Source of the DNA: Paracoccus litorisediminis
GTDB taxonomy: Bacteria; Pseudomonadota; Alphaproteobacteria; Rhodobacterales; Rhodobacteraceae
NCBI RefSeq assembly: GCF_009711205.1
Contig: NZ_WMIG01000007.1
Location: forward strand, 120,664 to 184,663
Reading direction: 5' to 3'
DNA: 64,000 nucleotides
Shown here: in pieces, positions 35,201 through 44,169 of the stretch
Layout: the number at the start of each line of letters is the position of its first letter
Position numbering within the stretch: position 1 is the first letter of the stretch
Notes under the pieces: model-generated
The model's input: the letters and a program-made list of their open reading frames with translations, nothing else
Database searches by the model: none
What the model was told of the DNA's origin: nothing
Made by a program: the position numbers and the translations under genes

Positions 35201-36757
35201 ATGCGCTTCCTTCCCGTCGGTCCCCGCACCGTTCTGGTCGAACTGGCCGATCTCGACCAGACGCTGGCTTTGTTCGATGCGCTGCTGGCCGACCCGATCG
35301 AGGGCGTGGCCGAGATCGTGCCCGCCGCTCGTACCCTGATGATCCGCATGAGCCCCGGCTTTGCCGCCGATGCGGTGCTGGCCGGGCAGGTGGTGGCCCG
35401 CCAACCTGCCCCCGGCACAAGGCGCGAGGAAGGCCCGATTGAGACCGTCGAGATCCCGGTGATCTATAGCGGCGAGGACCTCGACGATGTCGCACGGCTG
35501 ATGGCCCTGACCGTCCCCGAGGTCATCGCCGCCCATCAGGCAACGACGTGGCAGGTGGCATTTTGCGGCTTTGCGCCGGGCTTCGCCTATATGACCTGCG
35601 ACGATCCGCGCTTTGACTTGCCGCGCCGTCCTGCGCCGCGCACAAAGATTCCGGCGGGCTCGGTCGCGCTGGCCGGACGCTTCTGTGGCATCTATCCGCA
35701 GGAAACCCCCGGCGGCTGGCAGCTGATCGGCACGACCAAAGTCCCGATGTGGGACCTGAGCCGCGACCCGCCCGCGCTGCTGCGTCCGGGCGTCCGCGCA
35801 CGCTTTGTCGAAGGCGCGGCGGATTTCCACCGCTCGGCGGCGATCCCTGCGCCGGTCACCGAGCCTGCCTTGACCGTCCTCTCCTCGGCCTTTCCGATTG
35901 TCTTTCAGGATGATGGCCGACCGGGACAGGGCGGGCAGGGGGTTTCGGCCTCGGGCGCGCTGGACATGGGGGCGCTGCACCGAGCGAACCGCGCGGTCGG
36001 CAACCCGTCGAATACGCCTGCGCTGGAGATTACTCTTGGCCCGGTCCGGTTGCGCGCAGACCAGCCGGTGACGCTGGCATTGACCGGCGCGGCCTCCGCC
36101 AGTGTCGCGGGCATTCCCCAACCCCAAGGCGCAGCTTTCGCTCTGGATGCGGGCGATGAACTGACGATCCTGCCACCCGAGACCGGGATGCGCAGCTATC
36201 TGGCCCTGCGCGGTGGTTTCGATATCGCCCCGGTGCTGGGCTCTGCCGCCACCGATACGCTGGCCTTTGTCGGCCCTGATCCGCTGAAGCCCGGCGCGGT
36301 GCTGGGTTGCGCCAATCGCCCCGCGACATCGGTGGCCGAGCCGCAGGATCAGCCTGCATTGCCGAAGGCTGGCGATCTGGTCACGCTGCCAGTGACTCTG
36401 GGACCGCGCACCGATTGGTTCACGCCGCAGATGGTCCAGCATTTCCTGACGCAGGAATGGCTGGTGACGCCGCAAAGCTCTCGGGTCGGGATCCGCCTTG
36501 AAGGGGCGCAGCCGATGACGCGCGAGGATGCGTTGGAGCTGCCCTCGGAAGGGACCGAGACCGGCGCCATCCAGATCCCCCATTCAGGCCAGCCTGTGCT
36601 GTTTCTGGCCGACCACCCGCTGACCGGCGGCTATCCGGTGATCGCGACGCTGCTGCCACAGGCTTTGGATCTGGCAGGCCAGATCCCGCCCGGCGCCCGC
36701 ATCCGCTTTACCGCCGCCCAAGATTTTGTCCCGATTACCCCTGCGAGGTCCGCATGA
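35201..36757 (+). CDS. pxpBC: Fused 5-oxoprolinase subunits B and C (KipI-KipA fusion)
   Basis: A 518-residue fusion. The N-terminal KipI-like domain (about 1-215) has [19 protein letters not shown] and [32 protein letters not shown]. The C-terminal KipA-like domain (about 225-518) has [36 protein letters not shown] and [13 protein letters not shown]. In many bacteria pxpB and pxpC are separate. The same two domains form the carboxyltransferase part of urea carboxylase. The start at 35201 is chosen over 35186, which would overlap the previous gene. It overlaps the next start by four bases. Confidence 0.92.
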   Translation: MRFLPVGPRTVLVELADLDQTLALFDALLADPIEGVAEIVPAARTLMIRMSPGFAADAVLAGQVVARQPAPGTRREEGPIETVEIPVIYSGEDLDDVARLMALTVPEVIAAHQATTWQVAFCGFAPGFAYMTCDDPRFDLPRRPAPRTKIPAGSVALAGRFCGIYPQETPGGWQLIGTTKVPMWDLSRDPPALLRPGVRARFVEGAADFHRSAAIPAPVTEPALTVLSSAFPIVFQDDGRPGQGGQGVSASGALDMGALHRANRAVGNPSNTPALEITLGPVRLRADQPVTLALTGAASASVAGIPQPQGAAFALDAGDELTILPPETGMRSYLALRGGFDIAPVLGSAATDTLAFVGPDPLKPGAVLGCANRPATSVAEPQDQPALPKAGDLVTLPVTLGPRTDWFTPQMVQHFLTQEWLVTPQSSRVGIRLEGAQPMTREDALELPSEGTETGAIQIPHSGQPVLFLADHPLTGGYPVIATLLPQALDLAGQIPPGARIRFTAAQDFVPITPARSA

Positions 36758-38535
36758 CCCTTTTCGCCGCAAATACCGACGCTGCCCCCGAGCGCCCGAT
36801 CAAGCGCCTGCTGATCGCCAACCGCGGCGAGATCGCCGTCCGCATCATCCGCGCCTGCCGCGATGAGGGCATCGCCTCGGTCGCCATTTTTGCCGATAGC
36901 GACCGCGATGCGCTTTTCGTACGCATGGCCGATCAGGCCCATGCGCTGGGGGGCGAAAAGCCCGCCGACAGCTATCTGAACGCCGACAAGATCATCGCCA
37001 TCGCGCGCGAAGCGGGTGCAGATGCGATCCATCCCGGATATGGGTTCCTTTCCGAACGCGCCGAATTCGCGCAGGCCGTGCAGGATGCCGGGCTGATCTG
37101 GGTCGGTCCCGATCCGAAGGTAATCGAGGCCTTGGGCGACAAGATCGAGGCCCGCCGCATCGCCGAGGCCGTGGGCGCGCCGCTGGTCACGGGCACGCCC
37201 GGACCCGTTGAGACCCCGGCCGAGGCGCTGGCCTTTGCCAAGGCGCATGGCCTGCCGATCGCGATCAAGGCCGCCTTTGGCGGCGGCGGTCGCGGCATGA
37301 AAGTCGCCTGGCGTCTGGAAGAGGTCGAGGAGTTGTTCGAATCCGCCACGCGCGAGGCCCTGACCGCCTTTGGTCGCGGCGAATGCTTCATCGAGCAGTT
37401 CCTTGACCGCCCCCGTCATATCGAGGCGCAGGTGCTGGCTGACAAGCACGGCACAGTCAAGGTAATCGGCACGCGTGACTGTTCGCTGCAGCGCCGCAAC
37501 CAGAAGCTGGTCGAGGAAGCCCCCGCCCCCTTCCTGACCGACGAACAGCGCACGCGCATCCACGATTCCGCCCGCGCGATCTGCGCCCATGCCGGTTACA
37601 GCGGGGCGGGCACGGTGGAATTCCTGCTCTCGGCCAATGGCACGATCTCCTTCCTCGAGGTCAACACCCGCCTGCAGGTCGAGCATCCGGTGACCGAGGA
37701 AACCACCGGCATCGATCTGGTGCGCGGCATGATCCGGGTGGCGCAGGGCGCACGTTTGACCGACGAAACGGTGCCCGAACCGCGCGGCCATTCCATCGAA
37801 TTCCGTATCAATGCCGAGGACCCGGCGCGCGGCTTCCTGCCCACGCCCGGCCCGATCGAGGTCTTTGACGCGCCCTCGGGTCCGGGCATCCGCGTGGATA
37901 GCGGCGTGGCCTCGGGGTCGGTGGTGCCGGGCAGTTTCGATTCCATGATGGCCAAGCTGATCGTCACTGGCGCGACCCGTGCCGAGGCTTTGGCCCGTGC
38001 CGCCCGTGCCCTGCGCGAATTCCGCATTCAGGGCGTGGCCTCGGTCCTGCCTTTCGACCAACTGGTGCTGGAGCAGCCGGATTTCCGTGCCGAGGATGGC
38101 GATTTCCGCGTCCATACCCGCTGGATCGAGACCGATTTCGCCGACACCCTGACCGCCGCGATGGCACCCCATGCTCGCGTGACCCCGGCAGCCACCGCGC
38201 CGATGCTGCGTCTTGCGGTTGAAATCGACGGCAAGCGGGTCGAACTGGGCCTGCCCGCGAACCTGCTGGCGGCGTTGCCCGCGGGCGGCGGCGCGTTGCC
38301 AGTCGCCGAAACCGAGGCACTCGACGAGGCCGCCGTCACCGCCCCGGTCGCAGGCACGCTGACCCTGTGGCAAGCCGAAGAAGGCGCGCAGGTCGAGGCC
38401 GGGCAGGTCATCGCCGTCATCGAGGCGATGAAGATGGAGACCCGGATCGAGGCGCATCGCGCCGGGCGTCTGACCCGTCTGGCCGAGGCCGGGACGGTGC
38501 TGGGCTTTGCAGCAGCACTGGCCCGGATCGTCTGA
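36754..38535 (+). CDS. Biotin carboxylase fused to a biotin-carrier domain
   Basis: A 593-residue protein. The biotin carboxylase part has [22 protein letters not shown] at the N-terminus, the ATP loop [15 protein letters not shown] and the active-site segment [24 protein letters not shown]. The C-terminal biotinyl domain carries [11 protein letters not shown] with the biotinylated Lys near residue 560. There is no carboxyltransferase domain on this chain; the preceding PxpBC fusion has domains of that type from urea carboxylase. It is the last gene of the operon, joined by an ATGA overlap. Length and order fit an acyl-CoA carboxylase alpha subunit, but no beta subunit is present. Confidence 0.9.
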   Translation: MTLFAANTDAAPERPIKRLLIANRGEIAVRIIRACRDEGIASVAIFADSDRDALFVRMADQAHALGGEKPADSYLNADKIIAIAREAGADAIHPGYGFLSERAEFAQAVQDAGLIWVGPDPKVIEALGDKIEARRIAEAVGAPLVTGTPGPVETPAEALAFAKAHGLPIAIKAAFGGGGRGMKVAWRLEEVEELFESATREALTAFGRGECFIEQFLDRPRHIEAQVLADKHGTVKVIGTRDCSLQRRNQKLVEEAPAPFLTDEQRTRIHDSARAICAHAGYSGAGTVEFLLSANGTISFLEVNTRLQVEHPVTEETTGIDLVRGMIRVAQGARLTDETVPEPRGHSIEFRINAEDPARGFLPTPGPIEVFDAPSGPGIRVDSGVASGSVVPGSFDSMMAKLIVTGATRAEALARAARALREFRIQGVASVLPFDQLVLEQPDFRAEDGDFRVHTRWIETDFADTLTAAMAPHARVTPAATAPMLRLAVEIDGKRVELGLPANLLAALPAGGGALPVAETEALDEAAVTAPVAGTLTLWQAEEGAQVEAGQVIAVIEAMKMETRIEAHRAGRLTRLAEAGTVLGFAAALARIV

Positions 38536-38541
38536 AATGCC

Positions 38542-38564
38542 CCCGGCCCGTCATTCGGGCCGGG
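38542..38564. terminator. Stem-loop between convergent operons
   Basis: CCCGGCCCG (38542-38550) and CGGGCCGGG (38556-38564) pair exactly around TCATT. It lies between the end of the 5-oxoproline operon and the end of the amine dehydrogenase operon, 7 bases from each. It is GC-rich with only a short T run. Confidence 0.7.
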
Positions 38565-38570
38565 ATTTCG

Positions 38571-39005
38571 TCACGGCCAGGGGTAATCGGCGATCCGATG
38601 CCCCTTGGCCATCAGCTTGGCCGCAACATCGCGGCGCAAGGCCACGACATCGGCCACCGGCACAGCTCGGAGGCGGGTGACTTCGGCGGCGGTAAAGGGC
38701 TCGGCCTCTCCCGGCGCCCATTCGCCCAGCACGTAATTCATCACCTCGGCAATCTCGGCATCGTCAAGCGAGGCCGAGACCACCCCCGGCACATGCATCA
38801 TGTAGGTGCGGCCCAGATCATCGGCGGCGATCACCCCGACCGAGTTGGGAAAGGTCGGGATGCCGCCCTCGACCGTGCCCACGCCGTCCATGCCGTGGCA
38901 ACCCGCGCAGCGCAGGATGTAGTCGCGATGCGCCTTGCCATCCGCAGCGGCGACAGGGGCGGCAAGGGTCAGCAACATGGCGGCCAGCGAAACGGGGCGC
39001 AGCAT
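38571..39005 (-). CDS. Periplasmic c-type cytochrome of the amine dehydrogenase operon
   Basis: A 144-residue monohaem cytochrome with a signal peptide (ending PVAAA) and the motif CAGCH. A Met in YMMHVPG may be the sixth haem ligand. The C-terminal 40 residues are an extra helical extension (FTAAEVTRLRAVPVADVVALRRDVAAKLM). The start overlaps the previous gene stop by one base. It is last in the aau-like operon. A relative encoded downstream of aauA in Alcaligenes is also a small periplasmic cytochrome. Confidence 0.85.
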   Translation of the reverse strand: MLRPVSLAAMLLTLAAPVAAADGKAHRDYILRCAGCHGMDGVGTVEGGIPTFPNSVGVIAADDLGRTYMMHVPGVVSASLDDAEIAEVMNYVLGEWAPGEAEPFTAAEVTRLRAVPVADVVALRRDVAAKLMAKGHRIADYPWP

Positions 39006-39472
39006 CAGCCTTCGGGCCTCATGGCGATCAGGTCATGGGCGGCGGGGGCGGCAGCGCGGGTCGCGGCGATCAGATCTGGCGTGACCTTGGGTCCTGCGCC
39101 CGGTGCATCGCGACCCACCTCGAGCAGCACCCAGTTGGCGACGCTGGCGGCCTCGATGTCACTCAGGCCCGATTGCGGTGGCATGATCAGCCCGGCATAG
39201 GTCTCGTCCCCAGCAACGATCGTTCCCATCAACCCCGAGGCGATCACGCCCGCAAGGTAATCCGGCCCCTTGTCGCCAAAGGCATCCCAGAAACCCGGAC
39301 GGTTCAGCGCCGGCGCAAGGCCGGGATTCCCCGCACCGCCCTCATTGTGGCAGGCGGCGCAGTGATCGGCGAAAAGCTGGGCACCCGTCGCGTCCTGCCC
39401 CAAAGCCGGGGCGGCAAAGGCCGCCACCAGCAGGGCCGGAACCGCCATCGGGCGAATTCTGGCAAACCGCAT
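39005..39472 (-). CDS. Periplasmic c-type cytochrome following the light chain gene
   Basis: A 155-residue monohaem cytochrome, signal peptide ending ALGQ, motif CAACH and probable axial Met in LIMPPQSGLSD. The start at 39472 overlaps the light chain stop (ATGA). Together with the next gene it provides two cytochromes for one dehydrogenase. No amicyanin or azurin gene is nearby, so one of these could be the direct electron acceptor. Confidence 0.87.
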   Translation of the reverse strand: MRFARIRPMAVPALLVAAFAAPALGQDATGAQLFADHCAACHNEGGAGNPGLAPALNRPGFWDAFGDKGPDYLAGVIASGLMGTIVAGDETYAGLIMPPQSGLSDIEAASVANWVLLEVGRDAPGAGPKVTPDLIAATRAAAPAAHDLIAMRPEG

Positions 39473-39996
39473 CACTCGGCCATCCCGACCACGACCGAGA
39501 CGGTGCAGTGATAACCCTTGTCGGTATTGGCCATGCACCAGTTGATGTCGTTATACAGGCCCATGCGATAGCCCGGACGTTCGCCCTTGGAGGTGTAGCA
39601 GAATTTCGCGGAATTGACCTGAGGCTTGCCGCAGCAGTCGTTGTAGCTAACCAGATAATCCTTGTTGTCATCCGGGTTGGTGCAGGTCCCGACCCATGAC
39701 ACCGAGGATGCCGACGAACCCGGCGGACAGGTGGTCAGCGAACCGCCCGAAGTCGAGCACAGGTTGCCGTCCAGCGCACAGTGCTTCCAGTAGCCGCAAT
39801 CGTCCTCGGGCAGGGGGGTCGCAGCATTGGCGCGGCGGTCAAAGGGCAGGATCGGGGTCGCGGCTGCGGCACCCAGCAGAGTGATCCCGGCCTTGGCCAG
39901 AAAGCTGCGGCGGCCATGGGTCCGGGCCGCGCCGCGGACACGGCCCTCGGCGGCCTTGTCGATGGATTTGAACAGGTTGTCGATGAAACGGGGCAT
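39472..39996 (-). CDS. aauA: TTQ amine dehydrogenase light (catalytic) chain
   Basis: A 174-residue precursor with a long Tat leader (twin Arg at 29-30, THGRRSFLAKAG). The mature part aligns with MauA/AauA. The two TTQ tryptophans are Trp101 (SVSWVGTC) and Trp153 (NDINWCMAN), and the catalytic Asp is Asp120 (SYNDCC). NDINWCMAN and the C-terminus are closer to aromatic amine dehydrogenase than to methylamine dehydrogenase as I recall them. Only 10 Cys are present against 12 in the classical chain; the two missing match one disulfide. The start has an AAGGAG site. The symbol is by similarity of gene order. Confidence 0.9.
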   Translation of the reverse strand: MPRFIDNLFKSIDKAAEGRVRGAARTHGRRSFLAKAGITLLGAAAATPILPFDRRANAATPLPEDDCGYWKHCALDGNLCSTSGGSLTTCPPGSSASSVSWVGTCTNPDDNKDYLVSYNDCCGKPQVNSAKFCYTSKGERPGYRMGLYNDINWCMANTDKGYHCTVSVVVGMAE

Positions 39997-40016
39997 GATT
40001 GCTCCTTGAAGGGGTG

Positions 40017-40607
40017 TCAGGCGGCGGCGTTCAGGCCCATCGAGGCCTGAAGCGAGGGCACGCCGGTTTCAGATGCGGTAAACAGGCTTTCGAGCTGCTC
40101 GCGCGAGTTCACGAGGCCCTTGGCGCGGACGGTTCCGTCCGGCCCGATCAGCACGGCAAATGGCAGTTTCGCGACCTTGAAGCTCATCCCCAGTTCCGAG
40201 GACAGGACATAGGGAAAGTCCTGCAGGCGCTCGGTCTCGATCAGGCGGCGATGCAGCGCCTCGCGCCCGTCCGAGGCAAGGATCACGTCCAGCCAGCGGC
40301 CTTCATCCTCGCGGATCCCGGCCAGCACGGGCAGAAGCACCTTGCAGATCGGGCAGGTGGTGGACAGGAAGAACACCAGCTGCGCCTTGCCCGAATTGCC
40401 CAGTGTCAGGCCGGGGCCATTCAGGTTCGGCAGCGCCAGTGCCGGAACCGGGCTGCCCAGTTCCGGCCCGCTGCTCGAGATCATCGCGCCGACCGGCGAG
40501 ACGCGCTCGAACAGGATGCCGATCTGGCGGGCAAGGACATAGGTCAGGGCCAGTTGGACCAGCACCACGACCCAAAGCGCGATCAGGGCGAATGTCATGA
40601 TTTCCAT
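40017..40607 (-). CDS. aauD: MauD/AauD-like thiol-disulfide protein
   Basis: A 196-residue protein anchored by one N-terminal helix (ALIALWVVVLVQLALTYVLA) with a periplasmic thioredoxin-like domain carrying CPIC (FFLSTTCPICKVLLPVL). MauD is needed to form or place the many disulfides of the light chain. It lies between mauE- and mauA-like genes, the usual order. Confidence 0.9.
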   Translation of the reverse strand: MEIMTFALIALWVVVLVQLALTYVLARQIGILFERVSPVGAMISSSGPELGSPVPALALPNLNGPGLTLGNSGKAQLVFFLSTTCPICKVLLPVLAGIREDEGRWLDVILASDGREALHRRLIETERLQDFPYVLSSELGMSFKVAKLPFAVLIGPDGTVRAKGLVNSREQLESLFTASETGVPSLQASMGLNAAA

Positions 40608-40620
40608 TGCTTTTCCTTTC

Positions 40621-41151
40621 TCAGCTTGCCCGGCGGATATTCGGCAGATGCGCGGCCAGACGCTCGGCCACGGCTTGCAGCGCAGCGAAAGTCAGTCCCA
40701 TGGCGATGCCGGTCAGCACCGCCAGCGGCCCCAGCCCGCCCGAGGGCAGGAGGGCAATGCCAAGACCCAGCGCGGTGAAACCCGCATTGCGCCCCAGCGT
40801 CAGGCCCGAGATGCGCTGCGGTGCGCCACCGCATCCGCAATCGATCCGGGTCTGGCCACGAGCCAAGGCCAGCGCCATAAGCAGACCATATCCCGCGAAG
40901 ATCCCCGCAGCCGCCCAGCCCGCCCATGCGTGGGTGCCGGGCATCAGCAGCCCAAGCACCGTGGCGGCCTCGACCACGGTCAGGGCGCGGATGATGGCGG
41001 GTGTCCAAGCATCTGGGACCAGCCCATAACCCTGCGCAAAGCCGACCGTCTCCAGAAAGGCATGGCTTTTATGCCAGACCGAACGGATCAGGATCAGCGC
41101 CACGAAGGTCGAGCAGGCAACCGCCGTGATCGGGGCAAGCTGCGTCATCAT
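40621..41151 (-). CDS. aauE: MauE/AauE-like membrane protein
   Basis: A 176-residue membrane protein with about four to five helices of the MauE/DoxX-like family (RSVWHKSHAFLETVGFAQGYGLVP; GAGIFAGYGLLMALALARGQ type segment). A Cys pair in IDCGCGGA may exchange with MauD. It assists transport and folding of the light chain in the periplasm. One base overlap with the heavy chain stop. Confidence 0.87.
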   Translation of the reverse strand: MMTQLAPITAVACSTFVALILIRSVWHKSHAFLETVGFAQGYGLVPDAWTPAIIRALTVVEAATVLGLLMPGTHAWAGWAAAGIFAGYGLLMALALARGQTRIDCGCGGAPQRISGLTLGRNAGFTALGLGIALLPSGGLGPLAVLTGIAMGLTFAALQAVAERLAAHLPNIRRAS

Positions 41152-42293
41152 CAGAAATCCGTGGTGATCAGCGCCGGGAAGCTCGACAGACCTTCGAACT
41201 CGCCAGCCTTGGTCAGCGTCACCTCGCCATCGGCCTCGGCATAGGCGTAGCGGGTCAGGTTGCCTTCCTCGGACGCCGCGAACAGGACGGGCGCGTCGCC
41301 CTTGCTGACCGCCAGCGTGTTTTCGTGATGCGCGGGCGAGCGGCCGACGACCTTCTTCGAGGCCAGATCGACGGTCCAGATTTCCTGAGCCGGGTCCTTG
41401 TGGCTGCCTTCCTTGGCGCCGGAATGCATCAGGATGAACAGCTTGCCGGTGGCGGCATTATAGGCGATGGCCTCGGACCCGCCCGGTGCCCATTTGCCGA
41501 TGACGCCGTCAGTCAGCTTGACCGTTTCGGCCAGAACCGGGGCTTCGCCGCTGTCATCGACGACATACAGGTTGCCGTTGAAGGACAGGTAGATCAGCTT
41601 GCCCTCGGCGCGGACCGGGTTGGCGAAAAGCGCGTCCGCGTCGGGATCAAAGATCTTGGCGGATTTCTTGGGCTCGGCAAAGCTGCCGTCCGCGGCCCAG
41701 GCATAGCTGGCCAGCGTGCCGTCGCCGCAGATCGTGGTGAATTTCATGCCCGTGGCGGGAATGGCGGTCCAGCAGCCGGGGGTCGGGATCTCGGCAATCG
41801 CCTTTTCGGCCTTGAGGTCGATGACCGAAACCGAAGTCGCGGGCGTCGCGTTCTGGGCCAGCAGATAGGCTTCGTCATCGCTGAGCGCGAACAGGCCGGG
41901 CTGGCTTTCGACATGGGCGAACTTGGTCGGGATCTCGAATTCACGCTTGCGCGACAAGGTCGCCAGATCCCATTCGTGCAAGATCACCGTGACCGGGCCA
42001 TAGACGAAGCGCTGCATATAGACCGAGCCGGTATAAAGCGACTTGCCGTCGCGGCTCAGCACCATCTGGGCGGTGGTGCCGGGGCCCATGTTGCCCTTCA
42101 TCTTCAGGCCCTCATCGGCACCCAGCACGTCGATCTTGCTGGGACCGTTCCATGACTGGTCAAGGACAAGGACGTTCGGCCCCTCGGCAATATGGGCTTC
42201 GACGCCCAGCTTTTCGGGCGTGAAGGTGTCTTGCGCAGCCGCAGGCAGGGCAAGGCTTGCCAGGATGAATGGCAGGACCGTGCAGGATCTCAT
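41151..42293 (-). CDS. aauB: TTQ amine dehydrogenase heavy chain
   Basis: A 380-residue protein with signal peptide (ending LPAAAQ) and the seven-bladed propeller sequence pattern of MauB/AauB. Typical segments are MVLSRDGKSLYTGSVYMQRF, EWDLATLSRKREFEIPT, PGCWTAIPATGMKFTTICGDGTL and IWTVDLASKKVVGRSPAHHENTLAVSKG. The heavy chain holds the light chain and shapes the substrate channel. First gene of the operon aauB-E-D-A-cytochrome-cytochrome. Confidence 0.92.
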   Translation of the reverse strand: MRSCTVLPFILASLALPAAAQDTFTPEKLGVEAHIAEGPNVLVLDQSWNGPSKIDVLGADEGLKMKGNMGPGTTAQMVLSRDGKSLYTGSVYMQRFVYGPVTVILHEWDLATLSRKREFEIPTKFAHVESQPGLFALSDDEAYLLAQNATPATSVSVIDLKAEKAIAEIPTPGCWTAIPATGMKFTTICGDGTLASYAWAADGSFAEPKKSAKIFDPDADALFANPVRAEGKLIYLSFNGNLYVVDDSGEAPVLAETVKLTDGVIGKWAPGGSEAIAYNAATGKLFILMHSGAKEGSHKDPAQEIWTVDLASKKVVGRSPAHHENTLAVSKGDAPVLFAASEEGNLTRYAYAEADGEVTLTKAGEFEGLSSFPALITTDF

Positions 42294-42578
42294 TTACTGC
42301 TCCTAGAATTGACTATCTCGATCCAGAGCAGTCGCCCGTGCGATTTTCATCCATGGCGAGGGGGCAGGACGCGCAGAAATACACGCCTGCCATACCAGAT
42401 TGCAGCCTGCTGCCAGCAGTGGCGTGTGCTGCCACAGTTTTCGCCATCCCAAGATTGCCGGACACCGCGCGGTGAAATCCGCTTGGTCGTGCGAAAACCG
42501 TGGGCGTCCACAGCGAATTGCCGCCGCAGTCGATTATTTTCGCTGAACTTTGCGCCGGGATCGGCTATCACAAGGGAC
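42294..42578. other. Divergent promoter region, aau operon / GntR gene
   Basis: It holds the promoter for the amine dehydrogenase operon on the minus strand and that of the GntR gene on the plus strand. I see no long palindrome in it. Open frames across it are antisense-like and not called. Confidence 0.45.
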
Positions 42579-43349
42579 ATGAAAATCTCTGTGCATTCCG
42601 ACGCCCCGCCCGTCTTTTCGACCCATTCGACGCGCCGCATCCATGGCTCGATCGCGGACTGGCTGGGCCGCCAGATCGTCTCGGGCGCGCTGGCCGTGGG
42701 TGAGCCGGTGCCGAAAGAGATGGAGTTCGGCGAACATGCCGGGGTCTCGCGCGGGGCTTACCGCGAGGCGCTGCGTCAGGTCGCGGGCAAGGGCATGCTG
42801 ATCAGCCGCACCCGCAGCGGCACCCGTGTCGCCCCGCGCGAGAACTGGACGCTGCTGGACCCCGACGTGGTGCGCTGGTTCTTTGAATCGGGCACGCCGC
42901 CCGACTGGTTCATCACCTCGCTTTACGAATTGCGCGCCATGGTCGAACCACCTGCCGCAGCGCTGGCGGCGGGACGGCGGACCGAACAGGATCTGGCGAC
43001 GTTCCGCACTGCGCTGCATGCCATGCGGACCTGCGACATGACGGAAACAAGCTGGCATCAGGCCGATGCCAGCTTCCACCGCTCACTTTTGCGCAGTTCG
43101 CACAATCCCATTCTGGCGACGCTTGAGGCTGGAATTTGTGCGGCGGTGGCCTTCACCACCGCCTTCCGTTACCGCGACATGCCCAATCCCCACACCCGAA
43201 ACCCGGTCGAGGAACATGCCGCTGTCTTTGAGCGGATCGAGGCCCGCGACGCCGAGGGGGCGCAGCGCCTGATGGCCGAACTGGCCGATACGGCGCTGCT
43301 GGATACCTCGGGGCGGACGGTATTCGACCTGCGCCAGCTTACCCCTTGA
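42579..43349 (+). CDS. GntR-family regulator, FCD subfamily
   Basis: A 256-residue regulator. The winged helix is at about 18-90 (IHGSIADWLGRQIVSGALAVGEPVPKEMEFGEHAGVSRGAYREALRQVAGKGMLISRTRSGTRV), followed by an FCD domain (ELRAMVEPPAAALAAGRRTEQDL; ADASFHRSLLRSSHNPIL). The layout resembles sugar-acid and sugar regulators such as DgoR. It lies at the end of the arabinoside operon and converges on it, overlapping its last gene by 11 bases. Likely repressor of that operon; control of the amine operon is the alternative. Confidence 0.9.
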   Translation: MKISVHSDAPPVFSTHSTRRIHGSIADWLGRQIVSGALAVGEPVPKEMEFGEHAGVSRGAYREALRQVAGKGMLISRTRSGTRVAPRENWTLLDPDVVRWFFESGTPPDWFITSLYELRAMVEPPAAALAAGRRTEQDLATFRTALHAMRTCDMTETSWHQADASFHRSLLRSSHNPILATLEAGICAAVAFTTAFRYRDMPNPHTRNPVEEHAAVFERIEARDAEGAQRLMAELADTALLDTSGRTVFDLRQLTP

Positions 43350-44169
43350 CGCCGGATGAGATCATCACCGCCTCGGTCACCCGCTTCTGGAAGATCAGAT
43401 AGGCGATGGCGACCGGGGCCGCGCCCAGCAGCGCCACCGACATCAGCCGCGCATAGGCCACGCCAAAGGCGTCGTTCACCTGTGTCAGCCCGACAGGAAT
43501 GGTCATCATGTCCTCGGTGGTGATGACAAGGAAGGGCCACAGAAAGGCGTTCCACGAGGAAATGAAGGTGATGATGGCCAGCGCCGTGGTGATGCCCCAG
43601 TTCAGCGGCAGATAGACCTTGAACAGCATGGTGTAATCGCTGCCCCCGTCCAGCACGACGGCCTCTTTCATTTCCTTGGGCACGGCGTCGAAGAACTGTT
43701 TGTAGACGATGATCACCACCGGCACGACCAGCTGCGGCAGGATGATCCCGCCCCATTTGTTGATCAGGCCCAGATCGTTCATCAGCATGAATTGCGGCAC
43801 CACCAGCACCTGCGCCGGAACCATGAAACTGCCCAGCACGACGCCGTAAAGCAGCCGCCGCCCCGGAAAGTTCATCTGGCTGATGGCATAGGCGCACATC
43901 ATCCCGGTCAGCAGCACGATGGCGGTGATGATCAGGGACGTCCCGATCGAGTTCACATACCAATGCACCAGGCTCGAATTGAACAGCGCGTCGTGATAGG
44001 CGCTCAGGTTGAATTCATCGGGCAACAGCCCGGCCTGATCCGACACGACCCGGTTTTCCGTGCGGATCGAGGTCACGAAGGCCCAATACAGTGGAAAGAT
44101 CCAGATCGCGCCCGCGACCAGCGTCAGCGCGGTCAGCGCCGCGTTCTCGATGCGTTTTTGAGCGATCAT
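43339..44169 (-). CDS. Sugar ABC transporter permease (MalG-type)
   Basis: A 276-residue permease with six helices and the EAA motif (EMKEAVVLDGGSDYTMLFKVYLPLNWG). Its start overlaps the other permease stop (ATGA). Together they form the pore of the carbohydrate importer. Its 3' end overlaps the convergent GntR gene by 11 bases. Confidence 0.92.
   Translation of the reverse strand: MIAQKRIENAALTALTLVAGAIWIFPLYWAFVTSIRTENRVVSDQAGLLPDEFNLSAYHDALFNSSLVHWYVNSIGTSLIITAIVLLTGMMCAYAISQMNFPGRRLLYGVVLGSFMVPAQVLVVPQFMLMNDLGLINKWGGIILPQLVVPVVIIVYKQFFDAVPKEMKEAVVLDGGSDYTMLFKVYLPLNWGITTALAIITFISSWNAFLWPFLVITTEDMMTIPVGLTQVNDAFGVAYARLMSVALLGAAPVAIAYLIFQKRVTEAVMISSGVKG

Noticed and set aside
36631..38457. 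608-codon minus-strand frame opposite the biotin carboxylase gene
   Set aside because: Antisense of a gene with all carboxylase and biotin motifs.
36754..38535. Acetyl-CoA carboxylase of fatty acid synthesis
   Set aside because: No carboxyltransferase subunit is nearby, BC and BCCP are fused, and the gene is locked into the pxp operon by an overlapping start.
39472..42293. Classical methylamine dehydrogenase (mau) cluster
   Set aside because: No amicyanin (mauC), mauG or mauF next to it, cytochromes after the light chain, and light chain motifs closer to the aromatic amine type. I cannot exclude methylamine as substrate.
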